Shown: one piece after another, positions 26,049 to 37,085 of the stretch
Position numbering within the stretch: position 1 is the stretch's first letter
How the letters are laid out: each line of letters begins with the position of its first letter
Made by a program: the position numbers and the translations under genes
NCBI GenBank assembly: GCA_017416065.1
Contig: JAFQDM010000012.1
Span: 23,828-87,827 of the forward strand
Source of the DNA: Ruminococcus sp.
GTDB lineage: Bacteria; Bacillota; Clostridia; Oscillospirales; Acutalibacteraceae
Reading direction: 5' to 3'
Length of the DNA stretch: 64,000 nt
The notes under the pieces: generated by a model
What the model was told of the DNA's origin: nothing
Databases searched by the model: none
The model's input: the letters and a program-made list of their open reading frames with translations, nothing else

Positions 26049-26924
26049 ATGGAAAAACACCTTTTTGTACGTATAGATTCAAAGATGAATTCTCTGTCCA
26101 AAGGACAAAAGCTTATTGCAGAGTTTATAGAGCAGCATTACGACAGGGCGGCTTTTCTCACAGCCTCCAAGCTCGGAGAGTATGTTGGAGTCAGCGAAAG
26201 CACTGTGGTTCGATTTGCAACTGAGCTGGGCTACACAGGCTATCCTCAGCTTCAGAAAGCTATGCAGGAGATGATCAAGGACAAGCTTACCTCAGTTCAG
26301 CGTATTGAGGTGAGCGCTGCCAAAATAGGTGACGGCGACGTGCTTGAGAGCGTTCTTAATCAGGATATAGTCAAGATCCGCAGAACTTTGGAGGAAACAT
26401 CAAGAGAGGATTTTGAAAGAGCAGTCAATTCCATCATCTCAGCTAAGGAGATATATATCTTCGGTACAAGAAGTGCAAGCTCCCTTGCTAATTTCCTTGG
26501 TTATTATTTTGATCTTATTTTCGGTAACGTTCACGTTGTGACAACTGCCAGTCGATCCGGTATGTACGAAGCCTTGCTTCGTATCTCAGAGCAGGATGCG
26601 ATAATCGGTATCAGCTTCCCCAGATACAGCAAAACAGCCGCAAGTGCCATGGACTTCGCTCATTCAAGAGGAGCCGCAACCATTGCAATAACCGACAGTA
26701 TGCTTTCACCTTTGGTAGACAGCGCAGATTCTCTTCTGATCGCAAGAAGCGATATGGCATCGGTTGTAGATTCCCTGGTAGCACCTTTGTCCCTTATTAA
26801 TGCTTTGATAGTTGCGACTGTCATCAAGAGAAAAGACGAGGTAAAAGCTACCTTTGAAACTTTGGAGACAGTGTGGTACGAGCAGGGTGTTTATACCAGC
26901 AGCCAGACAAAGGATAAGGAATAA
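26049..26924 (+). CDS. MurR/RpiR-family transcriptional regulator
   Basis: The 291-residue protein has an N-terminal RpiR helix-turn-helix domain (about 1-77; LGEYVGVSESTVVRFATELGY) and a C-terminal SIS sugar-phosphate-binding domain (about 120-260; IFGTRSASSLANFL). Such proteins sense phosphosugars. The ATG at 26049 is used because GGGGG at 26038-26042 precedes it; an in-frame start at 26001 would lie inside the promoter. No sugar-catabolic genes adjoin, so the regulated target is unclear. Confidence 0.88.
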   Translation: MEKHLFVRIDSKMNSLSKGQKLIAEFIEQHYDRAAFLTASKLGEYVGVSESTVVRFATELGYTGYPQLQKAMQEMIKDKLTSVQRIEVSAAKIGDGDVLESVLNQDIVKIRRTLEETSREDFERAVNSIISAKEIYIFGTRSASSLANFLGYYFDLIFGNVHVVTTASRSGMYEALLRISEQDAIIGISFPRYSKTAASAMDFAHSRGAATIAITDSMLSPLVDSADSLLIARSDMASVVDSLVAPLSLINALIVATVIKRKDEVKATFETLETVWYEQGVYTSSQTKDKE

Positions 26925-26925
26925 T

Positions 26926-28170
26926 ATGAGCAGTATTATCGTTATCGGTGGCGGTGCAGCAGGGCTTATGGCGGCAGGCACGGCGGCAGAGCTGGGTGCA
27001 GACGTAACTATCATAGAAAAAAACAAGCGTATTGGCAGAAAGATATGCATTACAGGTAAGGGCAGATGTAACGTTACAAACAATTGCTCAGTCAATACCT
27101 TTATTGAAAATGTAAACACAAACCCAAGATTTATGTATAGCGCCATCAATAACTTTGATTGCGCAGACACCATAAGCTTTTTTGAGGATTTGGGACTTCC
27201 TCTTAAGACAGAAAGAGGAAACCGTGTTTTCCCTCAATCAGATAAAGCGTTAGATGTTGTGGATTCTCTGGAACGATTTGTCAGAAAAAACGGAGTCAAG
27301 GTGATCTCCGGGCGCACCGTTAAAGCTTTGCTGACAGAGGATTCGTCCGTCAGGGGTGTGGTTGATGACAATGGCAAAAAGCATTACTGCGATGCTGTGA
27401 TCATAGCAACAGGCGGTGCCTCCTATCCTCTCACAGGGTCTACGGGAGACGGGTATACCTTTGCAAAGCAAGCAGGCCATTGCATAGAAGTTCCCGAGCC
27501 TTCTCTTATTCCTCTTGAATGTATGGGCGAGCATCTTGCAGATTGTAAGCAGATGCAGGGTCTGTCTCTCAGAAATATCGGAGTAAGGGTGTATAACGGC
27601 AACAAGCTCTGCTATGAAGATTTCGGAGAACTTCTCTTTACTCATTTCGGGATGAGTGGCCCCACCATTCTCAGCGCAAGTGCACGGGTCAAGGATATTT
27701 CAAAAGGCAGATGCTCCGTATCTGTTGACTTAAAGCCTGCTTTGAGTGAAGAAAAGCTCAATGACAGGATACTCCGTGATTTTGATAAATATAAAAACAG
27801 GGAGATCTCCAATTCGTTGGGCGATCTGCTTCCCGGTTCTATGATTCCCGTGGTGATAAAACGCGCCGGAATAGACCATGCACTCAGATGCAACAGTGTT
27901 ACAAAAGAGCAAAGAGCAAATCTTATTCACATACTCAAAGATTTCAGATTTGACGTTTCCGGCGTCAGGCCTATTGACGAAGCAATAATAACCCGTGGAG
28001 GTGTGAGTACCCGCGAGATAAACCCTGCCACAATGGAGAGTAAGCTCTGCAAAGGGCTGTATTTCTGCGGAGAAGTTATTGACGTGGATGCGTATACCGG
28101 AGGATTTAACCTACAGATCGCTTTTTCAACCGGACGGCTTGCAGGTACCTGGGCTGTCTATAATTCATAA
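26926..28170 (+). CDS. HI0933-family FAD-dependent oxidoreductase
   Basis: The 414-residue flavoprotein has an N-terminal FAD dinucleotide-binding motif GGGAAGLMAA, the family signature KICITGKGRCNVTNN, and a C-terminal GGVSTREINPATMESKL with the closing FAD motif GEVIDVDAYTGGFNLQIAFSTG split over two stretches. The biochemical reaction of this family is poorly known. The ATG at 26926 lies one base after the RpiR stop, behind AAGGATAAGGA. Confidence 0.88.
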   Translation: MSSIIVIGGGAAGLMAAGTAAELGADVTIIEKNKRIGRKICITGKGRCNVTNNCSVNTFIENVNTNPRFMYSAINNFDCADTISFFEDLGLPLKTERGNRVFPQSDKALDVVDSLERFVRKNGVKVISGRTVKALLTEDSSVRGVVDDNGKKHYCDAVIIATGGASYPLTGSTGDGYTFAKQAGHCIEVPEPSLIPLECMGEHLADCKQMQGLSLRNIGVRVYNGNKLCYEDFGELLFTHFGMSGPTILSASARVKDISKGRCSVSVDLKPALSEEKLNDRILRDFDKYKNREISNSLGDLLPGSMIPVVIKRAGIDHALRCNSVTKEQRANLIHILKDFRFDVSGVRPIDEAIITRGGVSTREINPATMESKLCKGLYFCGEVIDVDAYTGGFNLQIAFSTGRLAGTWAVYNS

Positions 28171-28203
28171 ATAAACTATTTTTAAGTACAGGAGAGTATA
28201 ATT

Positions 28204-28875
28204 ATGTCAATTGCAATTGCTATCGACGGACCTGCCGGTGCAGGAAAATCCACAATAGCCCGAGCAGCCGCAAAGCATCTGGGCTATATTTATGTAGACA
28301 CAGGTGCAATGTACCGTGCAATCGGTCTTTATTGTATCCGCAAGGGCGTTTTGCCTACGGATACAGATGCTGTGGTGTCGCTTCTTGATGAAATCTCAGT
28401 TTCTCTTGCAAGAGACGAAGAGGGCAACCAGCTTATAATTCTTTGCGGTGAGGATGTGTCTGCTTTTATCAGAACCGAGGAGGTTTCTATGGCTGCATCC
28501 CGCGTGTCTGCCATCCCTCAGGTCAGAGCCTTCCTTTTGTCTTTGCAGAGAGATATGGCCAAAGAATATAATGTTATTATGGACGGCAGAGATATCGGAA
28601 CAGTTGTTCTTCCTGATGCAAAGGTAAAGATATTCCTTACCGCTTCTGCAGAAATCAGAGCACGCCGCAGATATGACGAGCTTGTTGCCAAGGGAGAAAA
28701 TGTTGTATATGACGACGTTCTGGCAGATGTTATCGAGCGCGATAATAACGATATGAACAGACCCATTGCTCCCTTAAAGCCTGCAGAGGACAGTATTATT
28801 GTAGATACGTCAGAGCTTGATCTTCAGCAATCCATAGATCTGCTCGTCAGCACAATAGAGGAGAACAGCAAGTGA
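28204..28875 (+). CDS. cmk: Cytidylate kinase
   Basis: Cytidylate kinase makes CDP and dCDP from the monophosphates. The 223-residue protein has the P-loop GPAGAGKST at 9-17, the substrate segment VDTGAMYRAIG, the long insert typical of bacterial CMK, and DGRDIGTVVLPDA. An AGGAGAG site precedes the ATG. It overlaps plsC by 4 bp. The order cmk-plsC-ispH is common in Clostridia. Confidence 0.96.
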   Translation: MSIAIAIDGPAGAGKSTIARAAAKHLGYIYVDTGAMYRAIGLYCIRKGVLPTDTDAVVSLLDEISVSLARDEEGNQLIILCGEDVSAFIRTEEVSMAASRVSAIPQVRAFLLSLQRDMAKEYNVIMDGRDIGTVVLPDAKVKIFLTASAEIRARRRYDELVAKGENVVYDDVLADVIERDNNDMNRPIAPLKPAEDSIIVDTSELDLQQSIDLLVSTIEENSK

Positions 28876-29498
28876 GTACAAAGTTCAGCAAATCTTTCTA
28901 TAAGTTCTGCAAGGGTTTAGCAAAAGTGGTTCTTTGGCCTGTTACCCGCACAAAATATACAAATGCAAAGAATATCCCGGATGAGGGGCATTATATAATT
29001 GCACCCAACCATATCTCAGGTCTTGACGCAATTCATATTGGTATTGGTCAGAAAAAGATAGTCCGCTTTATGGCAAAGGCTGAGCTTTTCAGAAATAAAC
29101 CGGGTGCTTGGTTTTTCACCAAGCTTGGAGCTTTCCCTGTTGAAAGAGGCAAAGGGGACTGGGATTCTATCAATAATGCAAAGCAAATGCTTGAAAATGG
29201 CGAGCTTGTATGCATTTTTATTGAGGGAACACGCTCAAAAACAGGTGAGCTTCTGCGACCTAAAAGCGGTGCGGTGCTTATTGCTCACCAGATGAATTGC
29301 AAGATAGTACCAGCGTCTATTACCTTCAAAGGTAAAAAGAAACATTTCTTCTCAAGACTGTACGTTTCTTTTGGTGAGCCTGTGTCAACAGAGGAATTAG
29401 GTGTGGTTAACGGCTCACCCAGAGAGTACAGAGAGGCCTCGCGTCAGCTTATGGAAAAGATAAAAGTTATGTGGGAAAGAGATAAGTATGGAAATTAA
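28872..29498 (+). CDS. plsC: 1-acylglycerol-3-phosphate O-acyltransferase
   Basis: PlsC acylates lysophosphatidic acid to phosphatidic acid at the inner membrane. The 208-residue protein has the acyltransferase motif NHISGLDA (H-x4-D) near residue 47 and the glycerol-phosphate site FIEGTRS near 114. The start codon is GTG, overlapping the cmk stop. Its end overlaps the ispH-S1 start by 11 bp. Confidence 0.92.
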   Translation: MSTKFSKSFYKFCKGLAKVVLWPVTRTKYTNAKNIPDEGHYIIAPNHISGLDAIHIGIGQKKIVRFMAKAELFRNKPGAWFFTKLGAFPVERGKGDWDSINNAKQMLENGELVCIFIEGTRSKTGELLRPKSGAVLIAHQMNCKIVPASITFKGKKKHFFSRLYVSFGEPVSTEELGVVNGSPREYREASRQLMEKIKVMWERDKYGN

Positions 29499-31512
29499 AC
29501 TTGCACAAACCGCAGGCTTTTGCTTCGGTGTAAACAGGGCTGTTAATATGGTCTATAAGCTTTTGGATGAAGGCAAGAGTGTTGCAACTTTGGGACCTAT
29601 TATCCATAACACAGAGATGGTGAATGAGCTTAAGGAGAGAGGTGCGGTAACCGTCGGAGCTCCTGCAGAAGCACCCGAGGGCTCAACTCTTGTCATTCGT
29701 TCCCACGGTGTATCAAAGGCGGTTAAAGATTCAATCAAGGATTCGGGAGTTGAGTGTTGCGATGCCACCTGTCCGTTTGTATCAAAGATTCATTCGATTG
29801 TGGCGGCAGCAGACGCACAGGAGAATAGGTCTGTTTTCATTGCAGGCGACAGCGCTCATCCTGAAGTGCAAGGAATCATAGGACATTCAAGCGTACCTTG
29901 TTACACTTATAAAAATAATGAAGAACTTGTGGAATTAATAAGTAATATTCCGTCCGAGAATTATAATACTGCGATTTTTGTTGCTCAGACTACTTTTAGT
30001 GAAAAAGAATGGAAAAAATGTTCAAAAACAATAAAAAAAGTCTGTACAAACCCAAAAATATTTGCTACAATATGTAGTGCTACGCACAGTCGGCAGACGG
30101 AAGCCGAAAATCTGGCAAGAAGTTCTCAGCTTATGATAGTCATAGGGGACAAGAAGAGTTCAAACACGTCAAAGCTTTTTGAGCTTTGCAGTAAGGTTTG
30201 TCCTTCTACCATATGGATCGAAACAGCAAAAGAACTTTCTCCGGAAAGATTAAGCAACGTCAGCACGGTTGGCGTAACTGCGGGAGCATCCACTCCTGCA
30301 AGGATTATAAAGGAGGTACTGGATAAAATGGAAGAAATGACCAAGTCCGGTGTAACAAACGAAACTGAAGATTTTGAGGCTCTTTTGGAAGAGAACCTCA
30401 AAGGCTTAAATACAAATGAAAGGGTAATGGGTACTGTTATCAGCATAACTCCTACAGAGGTTTATGTTGATGTGGGCAGAAAGCAGGCAGGCTTTATTCC
30501 TGCAGAAGAGCTTTCCTTCGGTCCTGTAAGCAATCCTGCTGACTTCGTTAAGGTTGGCGATGAGATCGAGCTTCTCATCATGAAGACCAACGATGTTGAA
30601 GGCACAATTATGCTCTCTAAGCGCAGAGTTGATGCTAAGAAGGATTGGGACGAGCTCGAGAAGCTTGCAGAAGAGAACGCAGTTCTCTCAGGTGAGGTTA
30701 TCGAGGTTGTAAACGGCGGCGTTATTGTGTTCGCTCGCAACAACCGCATCTTTATCCCCGCATCACAGGCATCCATCACACGTATGGAAGACCTCACTCC
30801 TCTTCTTCACACAGAGGTTGAGTTCAGACTTCTTGAGGTTTCTCAGCGTGGCAGACGCAAGAAGATCGTTGGTTCTATCAAGAGCGTTCTTCGTGACCAG
30901 AGATCTGAGTTCAAGGCAGCATTCTGGGAGGCAATCGAGGTTGGCAAGACTTACACAGGTACTGTTAAGTCTCTCACAAACTACGGTGCTTTCGTAGACC
31001 TTGGTGGCATCTTTGGTATGATCCATATTTCTGAGCTCAGCTGGGCAAGAATCAAGCATCCCTCTGAGGTTGTAAACGTAGGCGATACAGTTGAGGTTTA
31101 CGTTAAGGATTTCAACACAGAGACAAGCAAGATTTCTCTCGGCTTCAAGAAGGCAGAGGATAATCCCTGGGAGATCCTTCGTCGTGACTATCCCGAGGGC
31201 ACAGTATGCAAGGTTACTGTTGCAGGCATCACAACATTCGGCGCATTTGCTACAGTAATTCCCGGCATCGATGGCCTTATCCACATCTCTCAGCTTTCCA
31301 ACCAGCACGTTGCAAAGCCCCAGGATGTTGTAAGCGTTGGTGATGTGCTTGACGCACAGATCGTTTCCATCGACTTTGACAAAAAGCGCGTAAGCCTTTC
31401 TGTCAGAGCTCTTCTTCCCGAGGCAGAGGTTGTTGAGGAAACAGCAGTTGAGGAAGTTGCAGCTGAAGAAGTTGCAGCAGAAGCTGTTGCAGAAGAGGCA
31501 ACTGAGGAATAA
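29488..31512 (+). CDS. ispH: Fusion of HMBPP reductase IspH with a four-domain S1 RNA-binding protein
   Basis: Residues 1-280 are IspH, the iron-sulfur enzyme that makes IPP and DMAPP in the last step of the MEP pathway. Its cluster cysteines are C12 (AGFCFG), about C95 (CDATCPF) and about C196 ([10 protein letters not shown]). Residues about 305-650 hold four S1 motifs, as in ribosomal protein S1, followed by an acidic Glu/Ala/Val tail. This fusion is known in several Clostridia. The S1 half may serve translation. A strong internal ribosome-binding site lies at the junction. Confidence 0.95.
   Translation: MEIKLAQTAGFCFGVNRAVNMVYKLLDEGKSVATLGPIIHNTEMVNELKERGAVTVGAPAEAPEGSTLVIRSHGVSKAVKDSIKDSGVECCDATCPFVSKIHSIVAAADAQENRSVFIAGDSAHPEVQGIIGHSSVPCYTYKNNEELVELISNIPSENYNTAIFVAQTTFSEKEWKKCSKTIKKVCTNPKIFATICSATHSRQTEAENLARSSQLMIVIGDKKSSNTSKLFELCSKVCPSTIWIETAKELSPERLSNVSTVGVTAGASTPARIIKEVLDKMEEMTKSGVTNETEDFEALLEENLKGLNTNERVMGTVISITPTEVYVDVGRKQAGFIPAEELSFGPVSNPADFVKVGDEIELLIMKTNDVEGTIMLSKRRVDAKKDWDELEKLAEENAVLSGEVIEVVNGGVIVFARNNRIFIPASQASITRMEDLTPLLHTEVEFRLLEVSQRGRRKKIVGSIKSVLRDQRSEFKAAFWEAIEVGKTYTGTVKSLTNYGAFVDLGGIFGMIHISELSWARIKHPSEVVNVGDTVEVYVKDFNTETSKISLGFKKAEDNPWEILRRDYPEGTVCKVTVAGITTFGAFATVIPGIDGLIHISQLSNQHVAKPQDVVSVGDVLDAQIVSIDFDKKRVSLSVRALLPEAEVVEETAVEEVAAEEVAAEAVAEEATEE
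30310..30330 (+). promoter_or_regulatory. Internal ribosome-binding site and in-frame ATG at the IspH/S1 junction
   Basis: AAGGAGGT (30310-30317) is followed after 10 bp by ATG (30328-30330), which is codon 281 of the fusion and in the same frame. A second in-frame ATG lies at 30337. Initiation here would yield a free S1 protein of 394 residues. Confidence 0.55.
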
Positions 31513-31522
31513 TTAATGCATA

Positions 31523-31558
31523 ATTACAGGCATCCTCTTTGGGGATGCCTGTTGTAAT
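31523..31558 (+). terminator. Intercistronic hairpin between ispH-S1 and ywlG
   Basis: ACAGGCATCC (31526-31535) pairs perfectly with GGATGCCTGT (31543-31552), and flanking ATTA/TAAT extend it. There is no clear T-run, and the next ribosome-binding site begins almost at once, so it may be a partial terminator or a processing or stability element. Confidence 0.5.
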
Positions 31559-31571
31559 ATGAGGAATATTT

Positions 31572-32135
31572 ATGACTTCTATTGATATTAATATAATTAA
31601 AGAAAATATAGCCTCTGTTCTTGCAGAGCTTTTGGAAAAAGCGGAACTTAAACAAGGTGATCTGCTTGTTTTGGGATGTTCCTCCAGCGAGATAATCGGT
31701 GAGAGGATAGGTACTTGCTCAAGCTCAGACGCCGCTTCTGCAATTTATGACGTTATTTTACCTGAGCTCAGAAGCAAAGGAATCTTTCTTGCCGCTCAGT
31801 GTTGCGAGCATCTTAACCGTGCTTTGGTAGTTGAAAGAGCTTACGCTCAGAAGCTCGGACTTGAGATTGTAAACGTTATTCCTCACCCTCATGCAGGTGG
31901 AGCAAGTGCCACTATGGCTTATTCTTTGTTTGATGACCCGGTAATGGTAGAGAATGTAAAGGCTGATGCAGGTATAGATATAGGCGGCACATTGATCGGT
32001 ATGCATCTGCGTGCAACTGCTGTCCCTGTCAAAACAGCCACCCGCCGCGTTGGTGAAGCCATAGTAATATGTGCACGCACAAGACCTAAGTTTATCGGCG
32101 GTGAACGCGCAATATATAACGAAAATCTTCTTTGA
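31572..32135 (+). CDS. ywlG: TIGR01440/DUF436 family protein (YwlG-like)
   Basis: The 187-residue protein has the family hallmarks: VLGCSSSEIIGERIG near residue 33, QCCEHLNRALV near 76, PHPHAGGASATMAY, and a C-terminal RPKFIGGERAIYN. The function of YwlG is not known. The start has GAGGAAT just upstream, directly abutting the hairpin at 31523-31558. Confidence 0.9.
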   Translation: MTSIDINIIKENIASVLAELLEKAELKQGDLLVLGCSSSEIIGERIGTCSSSDAASAIYDVILPELRSKGIFLAAQCCEHLNRALVVERAYAQKLGLEIVNVIPHPHAGGASATMAYSLFDDPVMVENVKADAGIDIGGTLIGMHLRATAVPVKTATRRVGEAIVICARTRPKFIGGERAIYNENLL

Positions 32136-32144
32136 GGTGTTATT

Positions 32145-32720
32145 ATGAATGCAAAAGACGAGTTTATCAGGATCTTTACGGAAAACGTTGAGAGAAACGG
32201 TGCAAAGGAACTGCTCTCCTGGCTTATGAATACAGACTTTTTCACTGCTCCTGCAAGCACCAAGTATCATTGCGCTTGCGAGAACGGTCTTGTGATGCAT
32301 TCTGTGAATGTATTTAATACAATGATGGAAAAGCATTTTGAAGAAGGGGTTGATTCTGTAGAAAGCTTTGCAATCTGTGCACTTCTTCACGATGTTTGTA
32401 AGGCAGAATTCTACAAGGTATCCACACGCAATGTAAAGAACGAACTTACAGGTCAGTGGGAAAAGCAGCCGTACTATGCTATAGAGGATAAATTTCCCTT
32501 TGGTCATGGCGAGAAATCTGTTTTTCTCATTGAACGATTTATGAGATTGCATCTTGACGAAGCTATGGCAATTCGCTGGCATATGGGTAATTTTGATGAT
32601 AATTCAGGATTCACCGTAAGCCAGGCTTTTGAAAAGTATCCCTTGGCAGTTAAACTCCATCTTGCTGATCTGGAGTCTACATATCTGCGCGAAAAGGGAA
32701 CTTCCGCAGTTAATAAGTAA
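32145..32720 (+). CDS. HD-domain phosphohydrolase
   Basis: The 191-residue protein has HD-superfamily metal residues: H52 in MHSVNV and H82-D83 in LLHDVCK, with a later HGEKSVFLIERF and IRWHMGNFD. HD proteins usually hydrolyse phosphate esters of nucleotides; the substrate here is unknown. A GAGGTG site lies upstream. It precedes ligA by 21 bp, so a link to nucleotide or DNA metabolism is possible but unproved. Confidence 0.82.
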   Translation: MNAKDEFIRIFTENVERNGAKELLSWLMNTDFFTAPASTKYHCACENGLVMHSVNVFNTMMEKHFEEGVDSVESFAICALLHDVCKAEFYKVSTRNVKNELTGQWEKQPYYAIEDKFPFGHGEKSVFLIERFMRLHLDEAMAIRWHMGNFDDNSGFTVSQAFEKYPLAVKLHLADLESTYLREKGTSAVNK

Positions 32721-34739
<2,019 letters not shown>

Positions 34740-34746
34740 GGTTAGT

Positions 34747-34935
34747 ATGAGAGATAAAAAAGAAAAAAGATTCGAAAGAACCTATACTCAAGGTAGTGTG
34801 AATATTGTAGAGATCTGGGTAGACAGAGAGACGGGTGTTAACTATGTGTACCGCACAGGCGGTTACGGCGGCGGATTTACACCGCTTCTTGACAGCCACG
34901 GCAATGTGATCGTTACCCGAGTAGAAAGGGATTAA
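34747..34935 (+). CDS. Small DUF6440-like protein
   Basis: The 62-residue protein has a charged N-terminus and the segment GVNYVYRTGGYGGGFTPLLD, the pattern I associate with the uncharacterised DUF6440 family. It starts 7 bp after ligA, with GAGGTTAGT overlapping the ligA stop, and ends just before a terminator, so it closes the RpiR-to-ligA transcript. Confidence 0.7.
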   Translation: MRDKKEKRFERTYTQGSVNIVEIWVDRETGVNYVYRTGGYGGGFTPLLDSHGNVIVTRVERD

Positions 34936-34951
34936 TTTAATAGTATCTATC

Positions 34952-34987
34952 AATCCGAAGTTGTATAATGCAGCTTCGGATTTTTCT
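34952..34987 (+). terminator. Rho-independent terminator after the ligA run
   Basis: AATCCGAAG (34952-34960) pairs with CTTCGGATT (34974-34982), followed by TTTTTC. Confidence 0.85.
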
Positions 34988-35000
34988 TTTGGACAAACAG

Positions 35001-35029
35001 TAATATTATCTCGTGTTTTTTCATATAGG
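35001..35029 (+). promoter_or_regulatory. Candidate sigma-E promoter for the spoIIIA operon
   Basis: TAATATT (35001-35007) fits the sigma-E -35 pattern and CATATAGG (35022-35029) resembles its -10, CATACAAT, with a 14-bp spacer as expected. The implied start is close to the ribosome-binding site at 35036-35040, so the leader would be very short. In Bacillus the spoIIIA operon is transcribed by sigma-E in the mother cell. Confidence 0.5.
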
Positions 35030-35049
35030 TTATTGAAAGGATGATGAAA

Positions 35050-36000
35050 ATGCATGATGTGAATGTAAAGGGTAAAATCCGTGAGCTGTTGCGTTTTGTA
35101 CCTATCAGTATCAGAAGTGTTCTTAATCAGGCGTTATGCGGACACGAAGAGGATTTACAAGAGGTTGTTCTGAGAAGCGGACGACCTGTTTGCGTTTATA
35201 TTAAAAGCAAACAGATGTATCTTACACAAAATGGTTGTCTTACGTGTAGTGTGGATTCTCAGCCTCTTGTTGTTGCTTCTCAAAAGGATATAACAGATTG
35301 TTTTAACATTTCCTGCGGTTATTCCGTGTATTCGCATTTAAATGAGATCCGATCCGGATTTCTGACTTTAAGCGGAGGTCACAGAATCGGCATAAGCGGT
35401 ACGGCAGTTGTTTCAAATGGTTCAATAGTCAATATCCGGGATATCTCTACCATCTCAATGCGTTTTGCCAGGGAGGTTGTGGGGTGCGGAGAAAGTATTG
35501 CCGCATTGATTTTCAAAAGCCGTGATGGTCTTCTGTTATGCGGCAGTCCTTGCAGCGGCAAAACAACGGTGCTCAGGGATGTTGCACGACTGATGTCAGA
35601 GCAGTTCAGAAGTCGTGTGGCTGTCGTTGATACAAGAGGGGAGATTGGCGGAACTGTTGACGGAATTCAGCAGATGAATATCGGTATGTGTGACGTGCTC
35701 AACGGTTATCCCCGTGCAGAGGGAATCGAACAGGCTGTGCGTGTTTTATCTCCTCAGTACGTTGTATGTGATGAATTGGGCAGTGATGAGGATATCAAGG
35801 CTATAATTTCCGGAGTTAACAGTGGCGTTAAGTTTATATCGACTATTCACGCAGCCTCTAAAGAAGAATTGCTCAGCAGAAAGAATGCAGTTGCTCTTTT
35901 AAATACAAAAGCTTTTGAAAATGTAGTTTTTCTCAAAGGCAGGGAAAGTCCGGGAGAAATATCCTGCTCTTATGAGATAGGAGAGATAATTGATGTTTAA
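35050..36000 (+). CDS. spoIIIAA: SpoIIIAA, sporulation secretion-like ATPase
   Basis: The 316-residue protein is the ATPase of the SpoIIIA-SpoIIQ channel that joins mother cell and forespore. It has a P-loop GSPCSGKTT near residue 166, a Walker B VVCDELGSDED and a late STIHAA motif typical of secretion ATPases. Of three possible ATGs, the one at 35050 is favoured because AAAGG at 35036-35040 then has 9-bp spacing. Its end overlaps spoIIIAB. Confidence 0.94.
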   Translation: MHDVNVKGKIRELLRFVPISIRSVLNQALCGHEEDLQEVVLRSGRPVCVYIKSKQMYLTQNGCLTCSVDSQPLVVASQKDITDCFNISCGYSVYSHLNEIRSGFLTLSGGHRIGISGTAVVSNGSIVNIRDISTISMRFAREVVGCGESIAALIFKSRDGLLLCGSPCSGKTTVLRDVARLMSEQFRSRVAVVDTRGEIGGTVDGIQQMNIGMCDVLNGYPRAEGIEQAVRVLSPQYVVCDELGSDEDIKAIISGVNSGVKFISTIHAASKEELLSRKNAVALLNTKAFENVVFLKGRESPGEISCSYEIGEIIDV

Positions 36001-36490
36001 ACTTATAATGTGTTTTATGGTAGTAATCTCTGCTACTCTTATCGGCAACAGCTATTCTCAGCGTATATCCAACAGGGTAAAGTGCTTGAACGATGTTATA
36101 GAAGCGATAAGCAGGATGAGGGCGCTGATATCCTTTTCAGGTATGAATATTCAGAATGTAGTTATAGACAGCTTTAAGAACACAAGTCTTGCTAAGCTTT
36201 TTTTGAGTAAAGAGGATGAAGCTGAGGATTTTTATGTTTGGTGGAGCAGTTCCCTTGATTGTATAGAAAAAAGTATGGGAATTAATAAGGAGGACAAGGA
36301 GTTGCTTTTAAAATTCGGCAGAGGATTAGGTAAAACAGATACCGAAGGTCAGCTTGAACACCTTGAATTATATAAAGAATTATTTATCCAAAGATTAAAC
36401 AGCGCCAAGGATGCACAGAAAGAAAAAGGCAGGCTATACCGTGTGTTAGGCTTTTCTCTCGGCTGTGCCGTAACCCTCGTTCTGTTGTGA
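35993..36490 (+). CDS. spoIIIAB: SpoIIIAB
   Basis: The 165-residue protein has an N-terminal membrane helix, a helical middle resembling type II secretion GspF domains (SNRVKCLNDVIEAISRMRAL), and a hydrophobic C-terminus (VLGFSLGCAVTLVLL). GGAG at 35980-35983 can serve either the ATG at 35993 or a TTG at 35990. It lies between AA and AC in the standard operon order. Confidence 0.9.
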   Translation: MFKLIMCFMVVISATLIGNSYSQRISNRVKCLNDVIEAISRMRALISFSGMNIQNVVIDSFKNTSLAKLFLSKEDEAEDFYVWWSSSLDCIEKSMGINKEDKELLLKFGRGLGKTDTEGQLEHLELYKELFIQRLNSAKDAQKEKGRLYRVLGFSLGCAVTLVLL

Positions 36491-36498
36491 GGTACATA

Positions 36499-36693
36499 AT
36501 GGATGTTGATATGATATTCAGGATAGCCGCAATAGGCATAATAGTTGCGGTGCTCAACCAGCTTCTGATAAGAAGCGGCAGAGAAGATCAGGCTCTGCTT
36601 ACCACCATTGCAGGTCTTGTTGTGGCGCTTATGATGATAATAGGTGAGATCAGCGATCTTTTTGAGACCATAAAGCGGGTGTTCGGATTTTGA
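36499..36693 (+). CDS. spoIIIAC: SpoIIIAC
   Basis: The 64-residue membrane protein starts MDVDMIFRIAAIGIIVAVLN and contains SGREDQALLTT, closely matching the family. Two transmembrane segments are visible. The ATG at 36499 with GAGGT at 36489-36493 is preferred to one at 36487, which would prefix four residues not found in the family. Confidence 0.93.
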   Translation: MDVDMIFRIAAIGIIVAVLNQLLIRSGREDQALLTTIAGLVVALMMIIGEISDLFETIKRVFGF

Positions 36694-37085
36694 GCATCTC
36701 TTTGGTCTGTGGTTGTGCGGTAGCGGCTGTAATTGCTGCTGTTCTGCTTAAAAAGCATAGTGCGGAATTCTCTTTTGTAATCTCTGTTTGTGCAGTATCT
36801 GCAATAGTTTTGTATGTTCTTGCTTGCGTTGTACCTTCGTTTGACAGCATCAACTCTTTGTTCAGCAAAACAGGTATGAGCTCAGATTATCTCAAAATAA
36901 TGTTCAAGTGTGTTGGCATCTGTTTTCTGACAGAATTTTCCTGCGATTGTTGCAAGGATGCTTCCCAAGCTGCTTTATCAAACGCTGTGTTGACTGCAGG
37001 CAGAATATGTGTGTTGATGACAGCGTTGCCTTTGTTTAATGAATTTCTTGACTTTGTTCTAAAACTGTCAGGAGGAAGTGTATGA
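36690..37085 (+). CDS. spoIIIAD: SpoIIIAD
   Basis: The 131-residue membrane protein has about four hydrophobic segments and the conserved FKCVGICFLTEFSCDCCKDA region. The start codon is TTG at 36690, overlapping the spoIIIAC stop by 4 bp, so translation is probably coupled. No better start is present downstream without losing the first helix. Confidence 0.9.
   Translation: MSISLVCGCAVAAVIAAVLLKKHSAEFSFVISVCAVSAIVLYVLACVVPSFDSINSLFSKTGMSSDYLKIMFKCVGICFLTEFSCDCCKDASQAALSNAVLTAGRICVLMTALPLFNEFLDFVLKLSGGSV

Noticed and set aside
31758-32582. Minus-strand reading frame of 274 codons across ywlG and the HD gene
   Set aside because: Both sense genes have conserved motifs; the antisense product has none and spans two unrelated genes.
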